The position numbers were made by a program, and so were the translations under genes. DNA of 31,633 nucleotides from DATCJY01 sp036562565 (GTDB taxonomy: Bacteria; Bacteroidota; Bacteroidia; Flavobacteriales_D; Sanyastnellaceae), in NCBI GenBank assembly GCA_036562565.1, contig DATCJY010000046.1:1-31633 (forward strand). Reading direction: 5' to 3'. A model generated the notes under the pieces. That model saw nothing but the letters and a program-made list of their open reading frames with translations, searched no databases and had not been told where the DNA came from. Each line of letters starts with the position of its first letter. Position 1 is the stretch's first letter. Below are positions 23,316-31,633 of this stretch, piece after piece.

Positions 23316-24212
23316 TTAGAGGGATGTGTATTTGTTACGCAATTCAGATACATAAGTTTCAATTGCTTTCAAAGTTTCATCAGAGATAGTGATGGTAGTG
23401 GATGTACCAATGAGCACCACGCCTGATTCATCTTTGGATTGTGTGGTTTTCCCTTTGTTTTCTTCACTCTTGTTATAAATTTCCTTCAAAGCCTGTAGGT
23501 CTTTTTTCATTTCGCGCAGGCTTTCCACATCACCAAACTTGTCCATGTAGTCAAGCAAATTGGTCAATGCATATTTCTGTTCTGCAATGCGCTTTATCAA
23601 ATCCGGATTGCTGTCTTTCGCATAGATGGTGGACAAGTAGAGCGCTTCAATCCATCCCCCGGCTACAACCAGTGCAGATATTTCGGCACGGTCGTTTTCT
23701 TTGAGATAGCCATTGAGGTCGGCATAAGCATCGGAAACGATGTTGAGCAATGAGTCGCGGCTCTCCTGATTGCGCTCAAGGCTTTCAATCAGTTCTCCGG
23801 TCAAAACATTTTCTATACCCAGGTTAGAAGCCAGTTTCTGAGCACCGGCAAAGTAGTTCATGGTCACTTGCTTCTCATCAAAGATGGCAGCATAACTCAA
23901 GTCAGCACCGTATATACCAAGGTTTACGGCTTGTTTTACCTCACCGGTGTATTTGGTTACGTTGTCAGTAGAGTTGAGCATATTGGCATCAAAACGGTAT
24001 CCCTTTTCTTTGATGAGAGATGCCATTTCAACAGGCGAAGGAATGGAGAAGAAGATTTTCTGCAATTCCATTCTTCTGGCATTTTCAGCAGAGTCTAGTT
24101 GTGATTTTACGGGTGGTTGCTGCTGGGCTGATTGTCCTGTAGGACTTTCGCAAGATGCCAGTCCAACACTTACGATGGCAGCTGCTGTGATAATCCTTAA
24201 GCTACGTGTCAT
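23316..24212 (-). CDS. unknown lipoprotein (298 aa)
   Basis: No family recognised. Lipoprotein signal with lipobox GLASC, lipidated C21. A short Gln/Pro-rich linker (QSAQQQPPVKSQ) is followed by a largely helical domain (about 45-265) with repeats of long amphipathic helices (MELQKIFFSIPSPVEMASLI; VKQAVNLGIYGADLSYAAIF; LREMKKDLQALKEIYNKS). The end holds a Lys/Glu-rich stretch (SEENKGKTTQSKDE) and a last strand and helix (STTITISDETLKAIETYVSE). First gene of a two-gene unit with the 146-residue secreted protein, divergent from the DUF4301 gene. Location is inner or outer membrane, facing the periplasm. Confidence 0.75.
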   Translation of the reverse strand: MTRSLRIITAAAIVSVGLASCESPTGQSAQQQPPVKSQLDSAENARRMELQKIFFSIPSPVEMASLIKEKGYRFDANMLNSTDNVTKYTGEVKQAVNLGIYGADLSYAAIFDEKQVTMNYFAGAQKLASNLGIENVLTGELIESLERNQESRDSLLNIVSDAYADLNGYLKENDRAEISALVVAGGWIEALYLSTIYAKDSNPDLIKRIAEQKYALTNLLDYMDKFGDVESLREMKKDLQALKEIYNKSEENKGKTTQSKDESGVVLIGTSTTITISDETLKAIETYVSELRNKYTSL

Positions 24213-24247
24213 GTATATTGATATTTTGGGTGTACTTATTTGAATGG

Positions 24248-24313
24248 AAAAGTTTAAATATGCTCCATTGAAGGGCTCTTACGCATAGGCGCTAAAATAA
24301 GTTTTAAACTTTT
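24248..24313. repeat. 11-bp inverted repeat in the divergent promoter region
   Basis: AAAAGTTTAAA (24248-24258) and TTTAAACTTTT (24303-24313) are exact inverted copies, 44 bases apart, between the start of the lipoprotein gene and the DUF4301 gene. They could be operator half-sites or stem ends. Being AT-rich in an AT-rich spacer, they may also be chance. Confidence 0.4.
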
Positions 24314-24499
24314 GCCTATTTATTTTCAATCTGCTCTGTGAAATTAATTCAATTAAAAGCACCCGTTCAACGAGGCTTTCTCATTTTTGGTTGCATTATT
24401 TTTTTCGCAATCCGGTTGTAATATCTTTTATCCTAGAAGCCCTGATTGCGCAAGGTGCTCATTAATATTGGGCCGACCATAGCAAATAGCACAAACGAA

Positions 24500-25987
24500 A
24501 TGATTTTAACACCTGAAGACGATAACCAGCTCAAAGAAAGAGGATTAACAGCAATTGATCTGTTCAGGCAGATAGAATTGTTTACCAAACAAACCAAACC
24601 GCTCAAGCTGGAGCGACCATGTTCTATCAATGATGGCATTACCGCGCTGAGTACCTCGGAATGCAAACAATTGGTGGAATACTATGAGAGTCATACGCAG
24701 GGCAAGGAAATCATAGCGTTTATTCCTGCCAGTGGCGCAGCCAGTCGTATGTTCAAGCATTTGCACAATTACTCCTCTGATATGGATAATGATCTTACGG
24801 AAGAGTTCATTCTCCATTTTCAGCATTTCCCTTTTGTGGACAAGTTGGCTGAGGTGATGGCGGCCAATGGTATTTCCCTTGAGGAGGAAATAAAACAAGA
24901 TAACTGGCAGCTGATATTCGATTACATCTTGTCAGCTCGTGGCCTCAATTATGACGGCCAACTCAAAGGAATGGTGCTATTCCACAAATATGACACGGGA
25001 TGTCGTACGGCTTTTGAAGAGCATTTGCATGAGTTTATCCGTTATGGCAAGCAGTCAGATGGTAAGTGCAGACTGCATTTTACCATAGCCCCACAACACC
25101 TTGAATCGGTGAAAGAGTTTATGAATGGAGTGGTGGCACAATTCCCGTACGAAGAAATTGAATTGACTTATAGCGTGCAAGACAGCAAGACGGATACCAT
25201 CGCATTGAACCGCGATAATGAGCCTGTGAGGGACAGTGCAGGCCGGTTGGTATTTCGTCCCGGGGGGCACGGAGCGTTGATTCAAAACCTCGAAAACTTA
25301 AGTGCTGACATTATTTTCATAAAGAACATCGATAACGTGACCACCAGCAAGCAGGCGGATGATACTGTGTTCTATAAGAAGATATTGGGAGGGCTTCTCC
25401 TGCAATTGAAGGAGCAAGTAAATAACTATCTCAACGAATTGGATGCCGGCAATGAATCCATCTTGGAAGAAGTGCTGGAATTCATTCATGACCGTTTCCA
25501 ACCCGGCATTCCAATTGGTATGAACACCGAGCAATTGATGCAATATGCCAAGTTGCGATTGGACCGCCCGTTACGCGTGTGTGGAATGGTGCGCAATCAG
25601 GGCGAGCCCGGTGGTGGTCCGTTTTGGGTGAGGGTTCCCGGTGGTTATTTCTCCAAGCAAATAGTGGAGAAGAGCCAACTGGAGAGCGACAATGTGCAAC
25701 AGATGAAAATCTTCAACTCCTCTACGCACTTTAATCCGGTTGATATAGCTTGTTCCATCCGCAAACGCGATGGCAGCAATTACAAGCTCGAAAACTTTGT
25801 GGACTATAGTACCGGCTTTATTTCGGAGAAATTTCAGCAGGGGCACATTGTGAAGGCACTAGAGTTGCCTGGCTTGTGGAATGGCTCCATGGCCTTGTGG
25901 AATACCGTATTTGTGGAGGTTCCGGTTTCCACGTTCAATCCGGTAAAAACGGTGAATGATTTGTTACGCCCCGGTCACCAGAATTGA
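24500..25987 (+). CDS. DUF4301 family protein
   Basis: 495 residues from ATG 24500. A TTG 54 bases upstream extends the frame but adds poorly conserved sequence, so ATG was preferred. The N-terminal region holds IAFIPASGAASRMFK, which resembles the phosphate-binding loop of sugar nucleotidyltransferases (GxxSR-like). A second conserved run is RPGGHGALIQNLENL, followed by ADIIFIKNIDNV. The later MVRNQGEPGGGPFWV and the C-terminal LPGLWNGSMALWNTVF are typical of the DUF4301 family of Bacteroidota. The fold suggests a nucleotide-sugar or related transferase, but the reaction is unknown. It converges on the cytochrome oxidase gene with a 6-base gap and no visible terminator. Confidence 0.88.
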   Translation: MILTPEDDNQLKERGLTAIDLFRQIELFTKQTKPLKLERPCSINDGITALSTSECKQLVEYYESHTQGKEIIAFIPASGAASRMFKHLHNYSSDMDNDLTEEFILHFQHFPFVDKLAEVMAANGISLEEEIKQDNWQLIFDYILSARGLNYDGQLKGMVLFHKYDTGCRTAFEEHLHEFIRYGKQSDGKCRLHFTIAPQHLESVKEFMNGVVAQFPYEEIELTYSVQDSKTDTIALNRDNEPVRDSAGRLVFRPGGHGALIQNLENLSADIIFIKNIDNVTTSKQADDTVFYKKILGGLLLQLKEQVNNYLNELDAGNESILEEVLEFIHDRFQPGIPIGMNTEQLMQYAKLRLDRPLRVCGMVRNQGEPGGGPFWVRVPGGYFSKQIVEKSQLESDNVQQMKIFNSSTHFNPVDIACSIRKRDGSNYKLENFVDYSTGFISEKFQQGHIVKALELPGLWNGSMALWNTVFVEVPVSTFNPVKTVNDLLRPGHQN

Positions 25988-25993
25988 TCAGCC

Positions 25994-26761
25994 TTAGAAG
26001 ATATAGAACATAAAGGCGAACAGGTACAACCACAAGATACCGAGGAAGTGCCAATACATACCGCTGATGTATACACTCAAGGTATTGTCCTTGTTGATGA
26101 TTCCTCTTTGCATGCGCAGGGTGTTCACCAATAGATAAATGAGTCCGAATACCAGGTGGATAATGTGTACATATATCAATACACTGAGGAGTGCACCAAA
26201 TGCATTGAAGGTTGTATTGACGATGTGGGTAACAGGAGCCGATGGGTCACTGGGTTTGTAGAAGTCATCTCCCTCTTTAACCAGTTTCTCTCCGTTCATC
26301 TCAAACCAGTAGTCAGTACCGTAATCACCGGTCATCTTCGCCAATGAGTTCCAGCGGTAAAACTTTATACCCTCTTCATTGGTGGTAACGGTATACCCAA
26401 GTCCACGGCCGGCAACTGTTTTCCAAGCAGTGTTTTGTGTATAAGCAAATGCCAATCCAAGTAACAGAGTGAGCACATGCAACGTGAGCGCCAGCTTAAC
26501 GTTGCCTTTGCGCAATACGCGTAGGCAAGCAATGAGCGTAATACTGGACAGTACGATTAACGCATTGCTCACCCAAAGAATGGATGGCGGAATCATGCGC
26601 AACCATACCACTTTGCCATACAGTACAATCAATGCACTGGTGATACCTGCAAAGAGCATCACGATAGCAAAGATGATGAGCCACATCATCATTTTGCGCG
26701 AACGCACTTTTACTTCAGGGTCTAAGCCTGCGAAGACATCGAGTTTACTTGACTTGCCCAT
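25994..26761 (-). CDS. cytochrome c oxidase subunit III-like protein with internal insert
   Basis: 255 residues in the inner membrane. Five hydrophobic segments lie at about 24-48, 60-81, 88-108, 185-213 and 230-254, as in the short five-helix subunit III of heme-copper oxidases. Family features include the LIYVHIIHLVFGLIYL segment (H199, H202) and the C-terminal YWHFLGILWLYLF. Between segments 3 and 4 lies a hydrophilic insert of about 70 residues (about 112-180, FYRWNSLAKMTGDYG), longer than the usual loop. The upstream gene is heme O synthase, 36 bases away, so they share a transcript. The other oxidase genes (subunits I, II, IV) are not in the window. Confidence 0.88.
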   Translation of the reverse strand: MGKSSKLDVFAGLDPEVKVRSRKMMMWLIIFAIVMLFAGITSALIVLYGKVVWLRMIPPSILWVSNALIVLSSITLIACLRVLRKGNVKLALTLHVLTLLLGLAFAYTQNTAWKTVAGRGLGYTVTTNEEGIKFYRWNSLAKMTGDYGTDYWFEMNGEKLVKEGDDFYKPSDPSAPVTHIVNTTFNAFGALLSVLIYVHIIHLVFGLIYLLVNTLRMQRGIINKDNTLSVYISGMYWHFLGILWLYLFAFMFYIF

Positions 26762-26797
26762 AGGGGAAATATTTTATGGATGAATAATCGAAAAATG

Positions 26798-27706
26798 TCA
26801 GAGCTTATCTATTACATAGAATATCTGCACAAGCGGCAGATAGAAGAAGGATGCAAACATGACTTTTTTGGCATCCTTGATATCGCATGAGCGATATAAT
26901 TTATAAGCATACCAAGTCATTGTACCTCCGGCAATTATTGCAACGGCAGCAGCAATATTTCCTACCAATGGTTTCTCTGCAGGAAATGCCCATGGCAACA
27001 GGCTTACCGGAATCAGGAACAATGAGTATAAGAAGATTTGGTAAGCACTTCTTTTTGAGCGGCCTTCTTTGAAAGGAAGCAGGTTGTAACCACCCCGTTG
27101 GTAGTCATCGTGTGCCACCCATGCAATAGCCCAGAAGTGAGGGAATTGCCACATGAATTGCATGGCAAACAGGCTTCCCGCTTCGATTCCGTATGTACCT
27201 GTTGCAGCGATATAGCCCAACATAGGAGGAACAGCTCCGGGGAAAGCACCCACAAATACAGCAAGGCTTGTGATGCGTTTAAGCGGAGTGTAAACAAATA
27301 CATAGAGAAAGAATGCCAACAATCCGAGCACTCCCGTAGCTGTGTTCACGTAAATCCAAAGCAACGCAATACCGATAATACCCGCTGCCATAGAAATGAT
27401 TCCGGCCTTGAGTGGAGTTAAACTGCCTGAAGGAATAGGGCGGTTTTGAGTACGCATCATGAGCTTGTCCCAATTGCGCTCCCACACTTGGTTCATGCCA
27501 TTACTGCCACCGGTGAGAAGAAAACCACCCAGGCTCAAGGCAATCAATACAGACCAATCGACCGTGCGGGTACCAACAAAATAGCCCAGTATAGCCGATA
27601 TAATGACCAACAACGACAAGCGCAACTTGAAAAGAGTCGCGATATCCTTAATAATAGAAGAGTTCAAAGGCTTGCTTTCAATTGCTGTCGTTCTATTCAC
27701 TTCCAT
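26798..27706 (-). CDS. ctaB: protoheme IX farnesyltransferase (heme O synthase)
   Basis: An integral inner-membrane UbiA-type prenyltransferase that adds a farnesyl group to heme b, making heme O for the terminal oxidase. About eight hydrophobic helices are seen. The first prenyl-binding motif is NGMNQVWERNWDKLMMRTQNRP in pattern (N, D and R residues around 70-95), typical of Bacteroidota members, and the second region includes IAWVAHDDYQRGGYNLLP. The start is set at 27706 (MEVNRTTAIESK, 302 residues), because a consensus -7 box at 27725-27732 lies upstream of it and downstream of the alternative ATG at 27739. It forms an operon with the oxidase subunit III gene. Confidence 0.93.
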   Translation of the reverse strand: MEVNRTTAIESKPLNSSIIKDIATLFKLRLSLLVIISAILGYFVGTRTVDWSVLIALSLGGFLLTGGSNGMNQVWERNWDKLMMRTQNRPIPSGSLTPLKAGIISMAAGIIGIALLWIYVNTATGVLGLLAFFLYVFVYTPLKRITSLAVFVGAFPGAVPPMLGYIAATGTYGIEAGSLFAMQFMWQFPHFWAIAWVAHDDYQRGGYNLLPFKEGRSKRSAYQIFLYSLFLIPVSLLPWAFPAEKPLVGNIAAAVAIIAGGTMTWYAYKLYRSCDIKDAKKVMFASFFYLPLVQIFYVIDKL

Positions 27707-27724
27707 GAGCCGAAAATTGCGCGC

Positions 27725-27732
27725 CAAAGATA
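27725..27732 (-). promoter_or_regulatory. Bacteroidota -7 box for the heme O synthase operon
   Basis: On the minus strand TATCTTTG matches TAnnTTTG exactly, 18 bases before the ATG at 27706. No TTG is found at the -33 distance, so the call rests on the -7 box and its placement. It decides between two candidate starts. Confidence 0.5.
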
Positions 27733-27783
27733 ACACCACAGCACGGGTGGAGGCTGCGATTGATAACTCTCATGAATAAAACA

Positions 27784-28341
27784 TTAATTGTTTGATGCAG
27801 AGGTTTTTGAGTTGAGCTTGCCTTCTGCGGCTTCTATTTTTAACCTTTTGTAGAAATCGCTTTCCTTGATGGAAGGAAGCAAAACCAGTGAAAACTCTTG
27901 CACCGGTTTGTAGAAAATGGATTTTTCGCGCTGCTCCTTAGGAAGAATTTGGTACCTGCTGTCCAGCGTATGAAAAAACATGAAGAACACACTCAGATAG
28001 AGAAGCATTTTTCCCAATGAAAGCACAGAACCACCAATTTGATTCCAGCGCTCTGCACCTCCAGCTTTGATGCTGCGCGTAATGAGTTTTCCCAAGAAGT
28101 AAAGCCCGATGATAACAAGAATAAATACCGTAATGAAAGAAACAATGGGCAAATTCTTTGCTTGTATATCCATGTATTTGCGCAGGATGTCGGCCGCCCA
28201 ATCACTCAAGTGAATCCCAGCATAGAGGCCCACGAACAAAGCCAATGATGAGAAAATCTCCATCACCAATCCATTCTTCCAACCGCGCCAAATGGCTAGT
28301 CCGAAAGGTATCAGCAATATCAAGTCAAAATAACTGACCAT
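27784..28341 (-). CDS. CvpA family membrane protein
   Basis: 185 residues. The N-terminus has the CvpA pattern: FDLILLIPFGLAIWRGWKNGLVMEIF, then a Gly-containing second helix (LALFVGLYAGIHLSDWAADIL). Two further membrane segments follow (about 67-84 and 105-125), the last preceded by ERWNQIGGSVLSLGK, a conserved G-rich turn. The C-terminal 55 residues are polar and probably cytoplasmic. CvpA was named for colicin V production in E. coli, and later work links it to bile and envelope stress; the molecular role is not settled. It lies divergent from lpd and 77 bases upstream of ctaB on the same strand, so it may be a separate unit. Confidence 0.88.
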   Translation of the reverse strand: MVSYFDLILLIPFGLAIWRGWKNGLVMEIFSSLALFVGLYAGIHLSDWAADILRKYMDIQAKNLPIVSFITVFILVIIGLYFLGKLITRSIKAGGAERWNQIGGSVLSLGKMLLYLSVFFMFFHTLDSRYQILPKEQREKSIFYKPVQEFSLVLLPSIKESDFYKRLKIEAAEGKLNSKTSASNN

Positions 28342-28466
28342 AATGCTAAGCTAAATACGACTGTCACAGGCAAGCTTGCCCTTCTCCAAAGTTGCTGACA
28401 GATTCATTTTCACAATTGAATGGAGATATACCCTCAAAATGTTCGATGACATGTGCGGTCACACAA

Positions 28467-28474
28467 TACATTTG
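28467..28474 (+). promoter_or_regulatory. Bacteroidota -7 box for lpd
   Basis: TACATTTG is an exact TAnnTTTG match 17 bases before ATG 28492, giving a very short leader. The -33 element is TTC rather than TTG (28442-28444), spacer 22. It supports 28492 over the upstream in-frame start at 28453, which lies before the box. Confidence 0.55.
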
Positions 28475-28491
28475 CCCCAAATATTAGGTTT

Positions 28492-29898
28492 ATGAATACA
28501 TATGATGTAGTAGTGATTGGTTCCGGTCCTGGTGGCTATGTAGCAGCAATTCGCTGTGCACAGTTGGGAATGAAGACCGCGTTAATTGAGAGATACAGTA
28601 CGTTGGGTGGGACATGTCTCAATGTTGGTTGTATTCCAAGTAAAGCCTTGCTTGACTCTTCAGAGCATTACCACAACGCTACACACAACTTTGCCGAGCA
28701 CGGTATCGAGATCAAAGGCGGAGTGAAGCCGAACCTTGCACAGATGATTGCCAGAAAACAGCAAGTGGTAGATCAAACCATAGCCGGTGTCAACTTTTTG
28801 ATGAAGAAAAACAAGATTGATGTTTACACCGGGCATGGTAGCTTCGTGGATGCACGCACCATCCAGATTGCGAAAGCTGACGGAGCTACAGAAACCATCG
28901 GTGCAACAAAAACAATCATTGCTACAGGTTCTAAACCGGCTTCGTTGCCCTTTATCCAGATTGATAAAAAACGCATCATTACCAGTACAGAAGCACTTAA
29001 ACTTTCAGAGATACCGAAACACCTTATCGTAATTGGTGGCGGTGTTATCGGGCTGGAGTTGGGTAGCGTATATGCTCGCCTTGGTGCCAAAGTGAGCGTG
29101 GTGGAATTCATGGACAGCCTCATCCCAACCATGGATAAAACCTTGGGCAAGGAGCTTCAAAAAGTATTAAAGAAACAAGGCTTTGAGATGTATCTCTCTC
29201 ACAAAGTGAAAGAGGTAACAGCCAAAGGAAAAACAGTCACCGTAAAAGCCGATAACAACAAAGGAGAAGAAGTGGTGCTTGAAGGCGACTACACCCTTGT
29301 TGCAGTAGGCAGAAGACCATATACCGAAAACCTGGGTTTGGAAAAAGCCGGAGTAAAACTCGATGAGCGCGGCAGAGTGGAAGTGGATGCACATTTTCAA
29401 ACCAACGTTGCAGGCATATATGCAATTGGTGATGTGGTGAAGGGTGCCATGCTCGCTCACAAAGCGGAAGAAGAAGGAATCTTCGTGGCAGAAACAATTG
29501 CCGGCCAGAAGCCGCACATCAACTACAACCTCATACCCAGTGTGGTTTATACATGGCCTGAAGTTGCGTCAGTAGGACAGACGGAAGAGCAATTGAAAGC
29601 CAATGGCACTCCCTATAAAGTTGGTTCATTCCCATTCAAAGCCAGTGCACGCGCAAGAGCAAGTATGGATGTAGATGGCTTAGTGAAAGTTTTGGCACAT
29701 CAGGAAACAGATGAAATTCTTGGCGTACACATGATTGGTCCACGTGCAGCAGATATGATTGCAGAAGCAGTTGTTGCGATGGAATACCGCGCGAGTGCAG
29801 AAGACATTGCACGCATTTGTCATGCTCACCCAACCTTTACCGAAGTGTTCAAGGAGGCTGCTTTGGACGCGACAGCCAAGCGTGCCATTCACATGTAA
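28492..29898 (+). CDS. lpdA: dihydrolipoyl dehydrogenase (E3)
   Basis: 468 residues. The FAD-binding motif is VVVIGSGPGGYVAA, and the redox disulfide is C-x4-C in GGTCLNVGCIPSKALL. A second Rossmann motif (VIGGGVIGLELGSVYARLG) binds NAD, and the C-terminal interface domain carries the conserved HAHPTFTEVFKEA with the His-Glu catalytic dyad. The enzyme reoxidises dihydrolipoamide in the pyruvate and 2-oxoglutarate dehydrogenase complexes and the glycine cleavage system. No E1 or E2 gene is next to it, so it is a free-standing E3. The start was fixed at ATG 28492 by the FAD motif and promoter. A strong terminator follows. Confidence 0.96.
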   Translation: MNTYDVVVIGSGPGGYVAAIRCAQLGMKTALIERYSTLGGTCLNVGCIPSKALLDSSEHYHNATHNFAEHGIEIKGGVKPNLAQMIARKQQVVDQTIAGVNFLMKKNKIDVYTGHGSFVDARTIQIAKADGATETIGATKTIIATGSKPASLPFIQIDKKRIITSTEALKLSEIPKHLIVIGGGVIGLELGSVYARLGAKVSVVEFMDSLIPTMDKTLGKELQKVLKKQGFEMYLSHKVKEVTAKGKTVTVKADNNKGEEVVLEGDYTLVAVGRRPYTENLGLEKAGVKLDERGRVEVDAHFQTNVAGIYAIGDVVKGAMLAHKAEEEGIFVAETIAGQKPHINYNLIPSVVYTWPEVASVGQTEEQLKANGTPYKVGSFPFKASARARASMDVDGLVKVLAHQETDEILGVHMIGPRAADMIAEAVVAMEYRASAEDIARICHAHPTFTEVFKEAALDATAKRAIHM

Positions 29899-29920
29899 GA
29901 TGGTTTTATATATCGATACA

Positions 29921-29957
29921 GCAAGCGGCATCACAATTTTGTGATGCCGCTTGCTTT
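29921..29957 (+). terminator. intrinsic terminator after lpd
   Basis: A 16-bp perfect stem (GCAAGCGGCATCACAA / TTGTGATGCCGCTTGC) with a short TT turn, followed by a short TTTATC tail. It lies 22 bases after the lpd stop. Confidence 0.88.
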
Positions 29958-30173
29958 ATCACCCAAATTGGGGGTAGTGTGTTTTCAATAACCGGGTGCC
30001 TTCATAAATTTCTTATCTGATAGACCAATCAGAAGGTGTGCTGTTAAAATTGTTGATTAAAGTGGTCTGAGCGCAACTCCTGTGGCTGTTTGCGAGTTTT
30101 GGATATAGCATTCATTTGCGTAGTTATGCAGCTTGCAAGGGGAGAGAAAAAAGTGATAAGGAAAAAACAGCTT

Positions 30174-31633
30174 ATGGGTCGCACGCATGACCTCAGATTG
30201 AGAATCGCTCAATTTGTTTGTTTGTTGTTGTTGAGTTGGAGTTCTGCTCAAACTTCTGCACAGCAGATATTAATCACCAACGGTACAGTATCGGCATGTT
30301 CCGGGCAATTCCTTGATGATTCCGGAACAACAGGAAGTTACAGCAACAACAATTATCAGTTTACTCTTTGTTCGTCCACACCGGGACAAGCTATTTCTCT
30401 TTTGTTTCAAGGGGTAAGCATTGCAATGGACCCCAACAACCTGGCCAACTCGGATTACTTGTCCATTTATGACGGTAATACGGTATCTGCCTCTACACTG
30501 ATTGGCACATACACTGGCAGCACGCTTCAAGGACAAACAATTGAGGCTTCTTATCAAAACACTTCCGGTTGTTTGACCTTTGTATTTGAAAATGGTAGCG
30601 TGCCGAATGGCGCGGGTTGGGAAGCTCAAATAAGTTGTTATGACCCTTGTGACAAGCCCGTTGCTGTAGTAAACACTCCCGGTCTGCAACCCGCACCGGA
30701 TGGTTATGGAGTCATGGCGTGTGCAGGCGAAACAGTCACTTTCAGCGCGCAAGCATCTACAACCCCGACAGGAACTACCATTACAAATTATTCTTGGAAT
30801 TTCGGAGATGGCTCACCCATGGAGACTACCAATTCTCCTACCATTGAGCATACTTACGAACAGCCTGGACAATATGTTGTACACGCTATTGTAACCAATA
30901 ATACAGGTTGCAGTAGTACCAATCAGCCTCAGTATAAGGTAATGGTAAGCACCAGGCCTTCTTTTCCCGGATTGACAACCATAGACCAAGGTCCGCACCT
31001 CACATGTGCTGATGCATCTATGTTAACCTTTGATGGAGGAGAGGTGATACAGCATCCTTGGCAAGCGGTTCCGCCATTGGTGGTATCTCAACCACTTTAT
31101 TTGGCGGATTTGGTAAACGTTCAGTTTATCTCCACTTTACATATTGAAGATTTTCCCGCAGGAGCTACAGTGACAAGCTGCAGCGACTTGATTCATGTAT
31201 ATGCCAATATTGAGCACGCATTCGTAGGTGATTTGGATATTTGGGTGAAGTGCCCAAATGGAACGACAGTTCAATTGACCCAAGCAGGTGCCGCCTATGC
31301 ATCGCTTGGTGAGCCGTTTGCCGGAGATGGGCCTACACCCGGAGTGGGATGGGACTATTTTTGGTCGCCTACGGCAACCGGAGGAACCTTTTTAGAGGTT
31401 GCGCCTTCTTACCCGCCATCGGTGCCAACTAGTCTTCCATCAGGGGTTTATGAAGCAGAGGGAAATCTCTGCAACCTTGTTGGATGTCCGCTCAATGGGG
31501 ATTGGAGTATTCATATAGTGGATAATATAAGTGGATCAAACGGATATCTTTTCAGCTGGGGTGTGGAGTTTAGCCAACAAGCGTTGGTGTCATTGCCGAC
31601 CTTCCAACCTACCACGGTGAGCACTTATTGGAC
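30174..31633 (+). CDS. secreted CUB/PKD/P-domain protein, N-terminal part (runs off the window)
   Basis: An open frame of at least 486 codons from ATG 30174 to the right edge, with no stop. The signal peptide is LRLRIAQFVCLLLLSWSSAQ-like. A CUB-like domain follows (about residues 35-160, including LFQGVSIAMDPNN and LSIYDGNT). Next comes a PKD domain (about 165-265, with NYSWNFGDG and HTYEQPGQY), and then a proprotein-convertase P domain (about 280-475, with NIEHAFVGDLDIWVKCPNG and GDWSIHIVDNISG). An upstream in-frame ATG at 30126 is an alternative start. The full protein is probably a T9SS cargo with a sorting or gliding-type C-terminal domain, which cannot be seen. P domains often accompany secreted peptidases, but no peptidase is visible. 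It is transcribed from its own region after the lpd terminator. Confidence 0.9.
   Translation, partial: MGRTHDLRLRIAQFVCLLLLSWSSAQTSAQQILITNGTVSACSGQFLDDSGTTGSYSNNNYQFTLCSSTPGQAISLLFQGVSIAMDPNNLANSDYLSIYDGNTVSASTLIGTYTGSTLQGQTIEASYQNTSGCLTFVFENGSVPNGAGWEAQISCYDPCDKPVAVVNTPGLQPAPDGYGVMACAGETVTFSAQASTTPTGTTITNYSWNFGDGSPMETTNSPTIEHTYEQPGQYVVHAIVTNNTGCSSTNQPQYKVMVSTRPSFPGLTTIDQGPHLTCADASMLTFDGGEVIQHPWQAVPPLVVSQPLYLADLVNVQFISTLHIEDFPAGATVTSCSDLIHVYANIEHAFVGDLDIWVKCPNGTTVQLTQAGAAYASLGEPFAGDGPTPGVGWDYFWSPTATGGTFLEVAPSYPPSVPTSLPSGVYEAEGNLCNLVGCPLNGDWSIHIVDNISGSNGYLFSWGVEFSQQALVSLPTFQPTTVSTYW

Noticed and set aside
30270..30752. 160-codon minus-strand frame at the right end
   Set aside because: Antisense to the open plus-strand frame with CUB and PKD domains and a signal peptide.

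Overview
The window looks like a chromosomal segment of a non-flagellated Bacteroidota bacterium, probably near Chitinophagales/Sphingobacteriales (the lineage is inference). Evidence: a protein with a C-terminal type IX secretion (T9SS) sorting domain, two DUF4476 proteins, a DUF4301 protein, a Bacteroidota-type long IspH, tRNA genes without encoded CCA, several exact Bacteroidota -7 boxes (TAnnTTTG), and few Shine-Dalgarno sites.

Layout. (1) 1-741, minus strand: tRNA-Ser(GCT), tRNA-Pro(TGG), tRNA-Arg(TCT), then a small GIY-YIG nuclease gene whose stop codon lies inside a truncated, chimeric tRNA. That remnant shares an exact 54-bp repeat with the 3' half and downstream flank of tRNA-Pro. 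(2) 826-2259, minus: a DASS/SLC13 anion transporter. (3) 2394-7597, minus: five envelope proteins, namely two secreted DUF4476 proteins, a CsgG-like lipoprotein with TPR-like repeats, and two LPP20-type lipoproteins. (4) 7727-13731, plus: saccharopine dehydrogenase, an unknown secreted protein, IspH, a stand-alone PaaE-type [2Fe-2S] ferredoxin, QueE, a YkgJ-type cysteine-cluster protein and an M16 peptidase. (5) 13863-18828, plus: LpxD, a coupled methyltransferase, a small secreted protein, a membrane histidine kinase and GpmI, the last two overlapping. (6) 18984-24212, minus: a 1168-residue T9SS cargo protein, then a two-gene unit of unknown exported proteins. (7) 24500-29898: DUF4301 (plus), cytochrome oxidase subunit III and heme O synthase (minus), CvpA (minus) and dihydrolipoyl dehydrogenase (plus). 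(8) 30174 to the right edge, plus: the N-terminal part of a large secreted CUB/PKD/P-domain protein cut by the window.

Most of the window is core metabolism and envelope biogenesis. The least explained parts are the GIY-YIG/tRNA chimera at the left edge and the CsgG/LPP20/DUF4476 envelope cluster. The latter recalls the outer-membrane H-ring lipoproteins of polar flagella, but no flagellar gene is present here.
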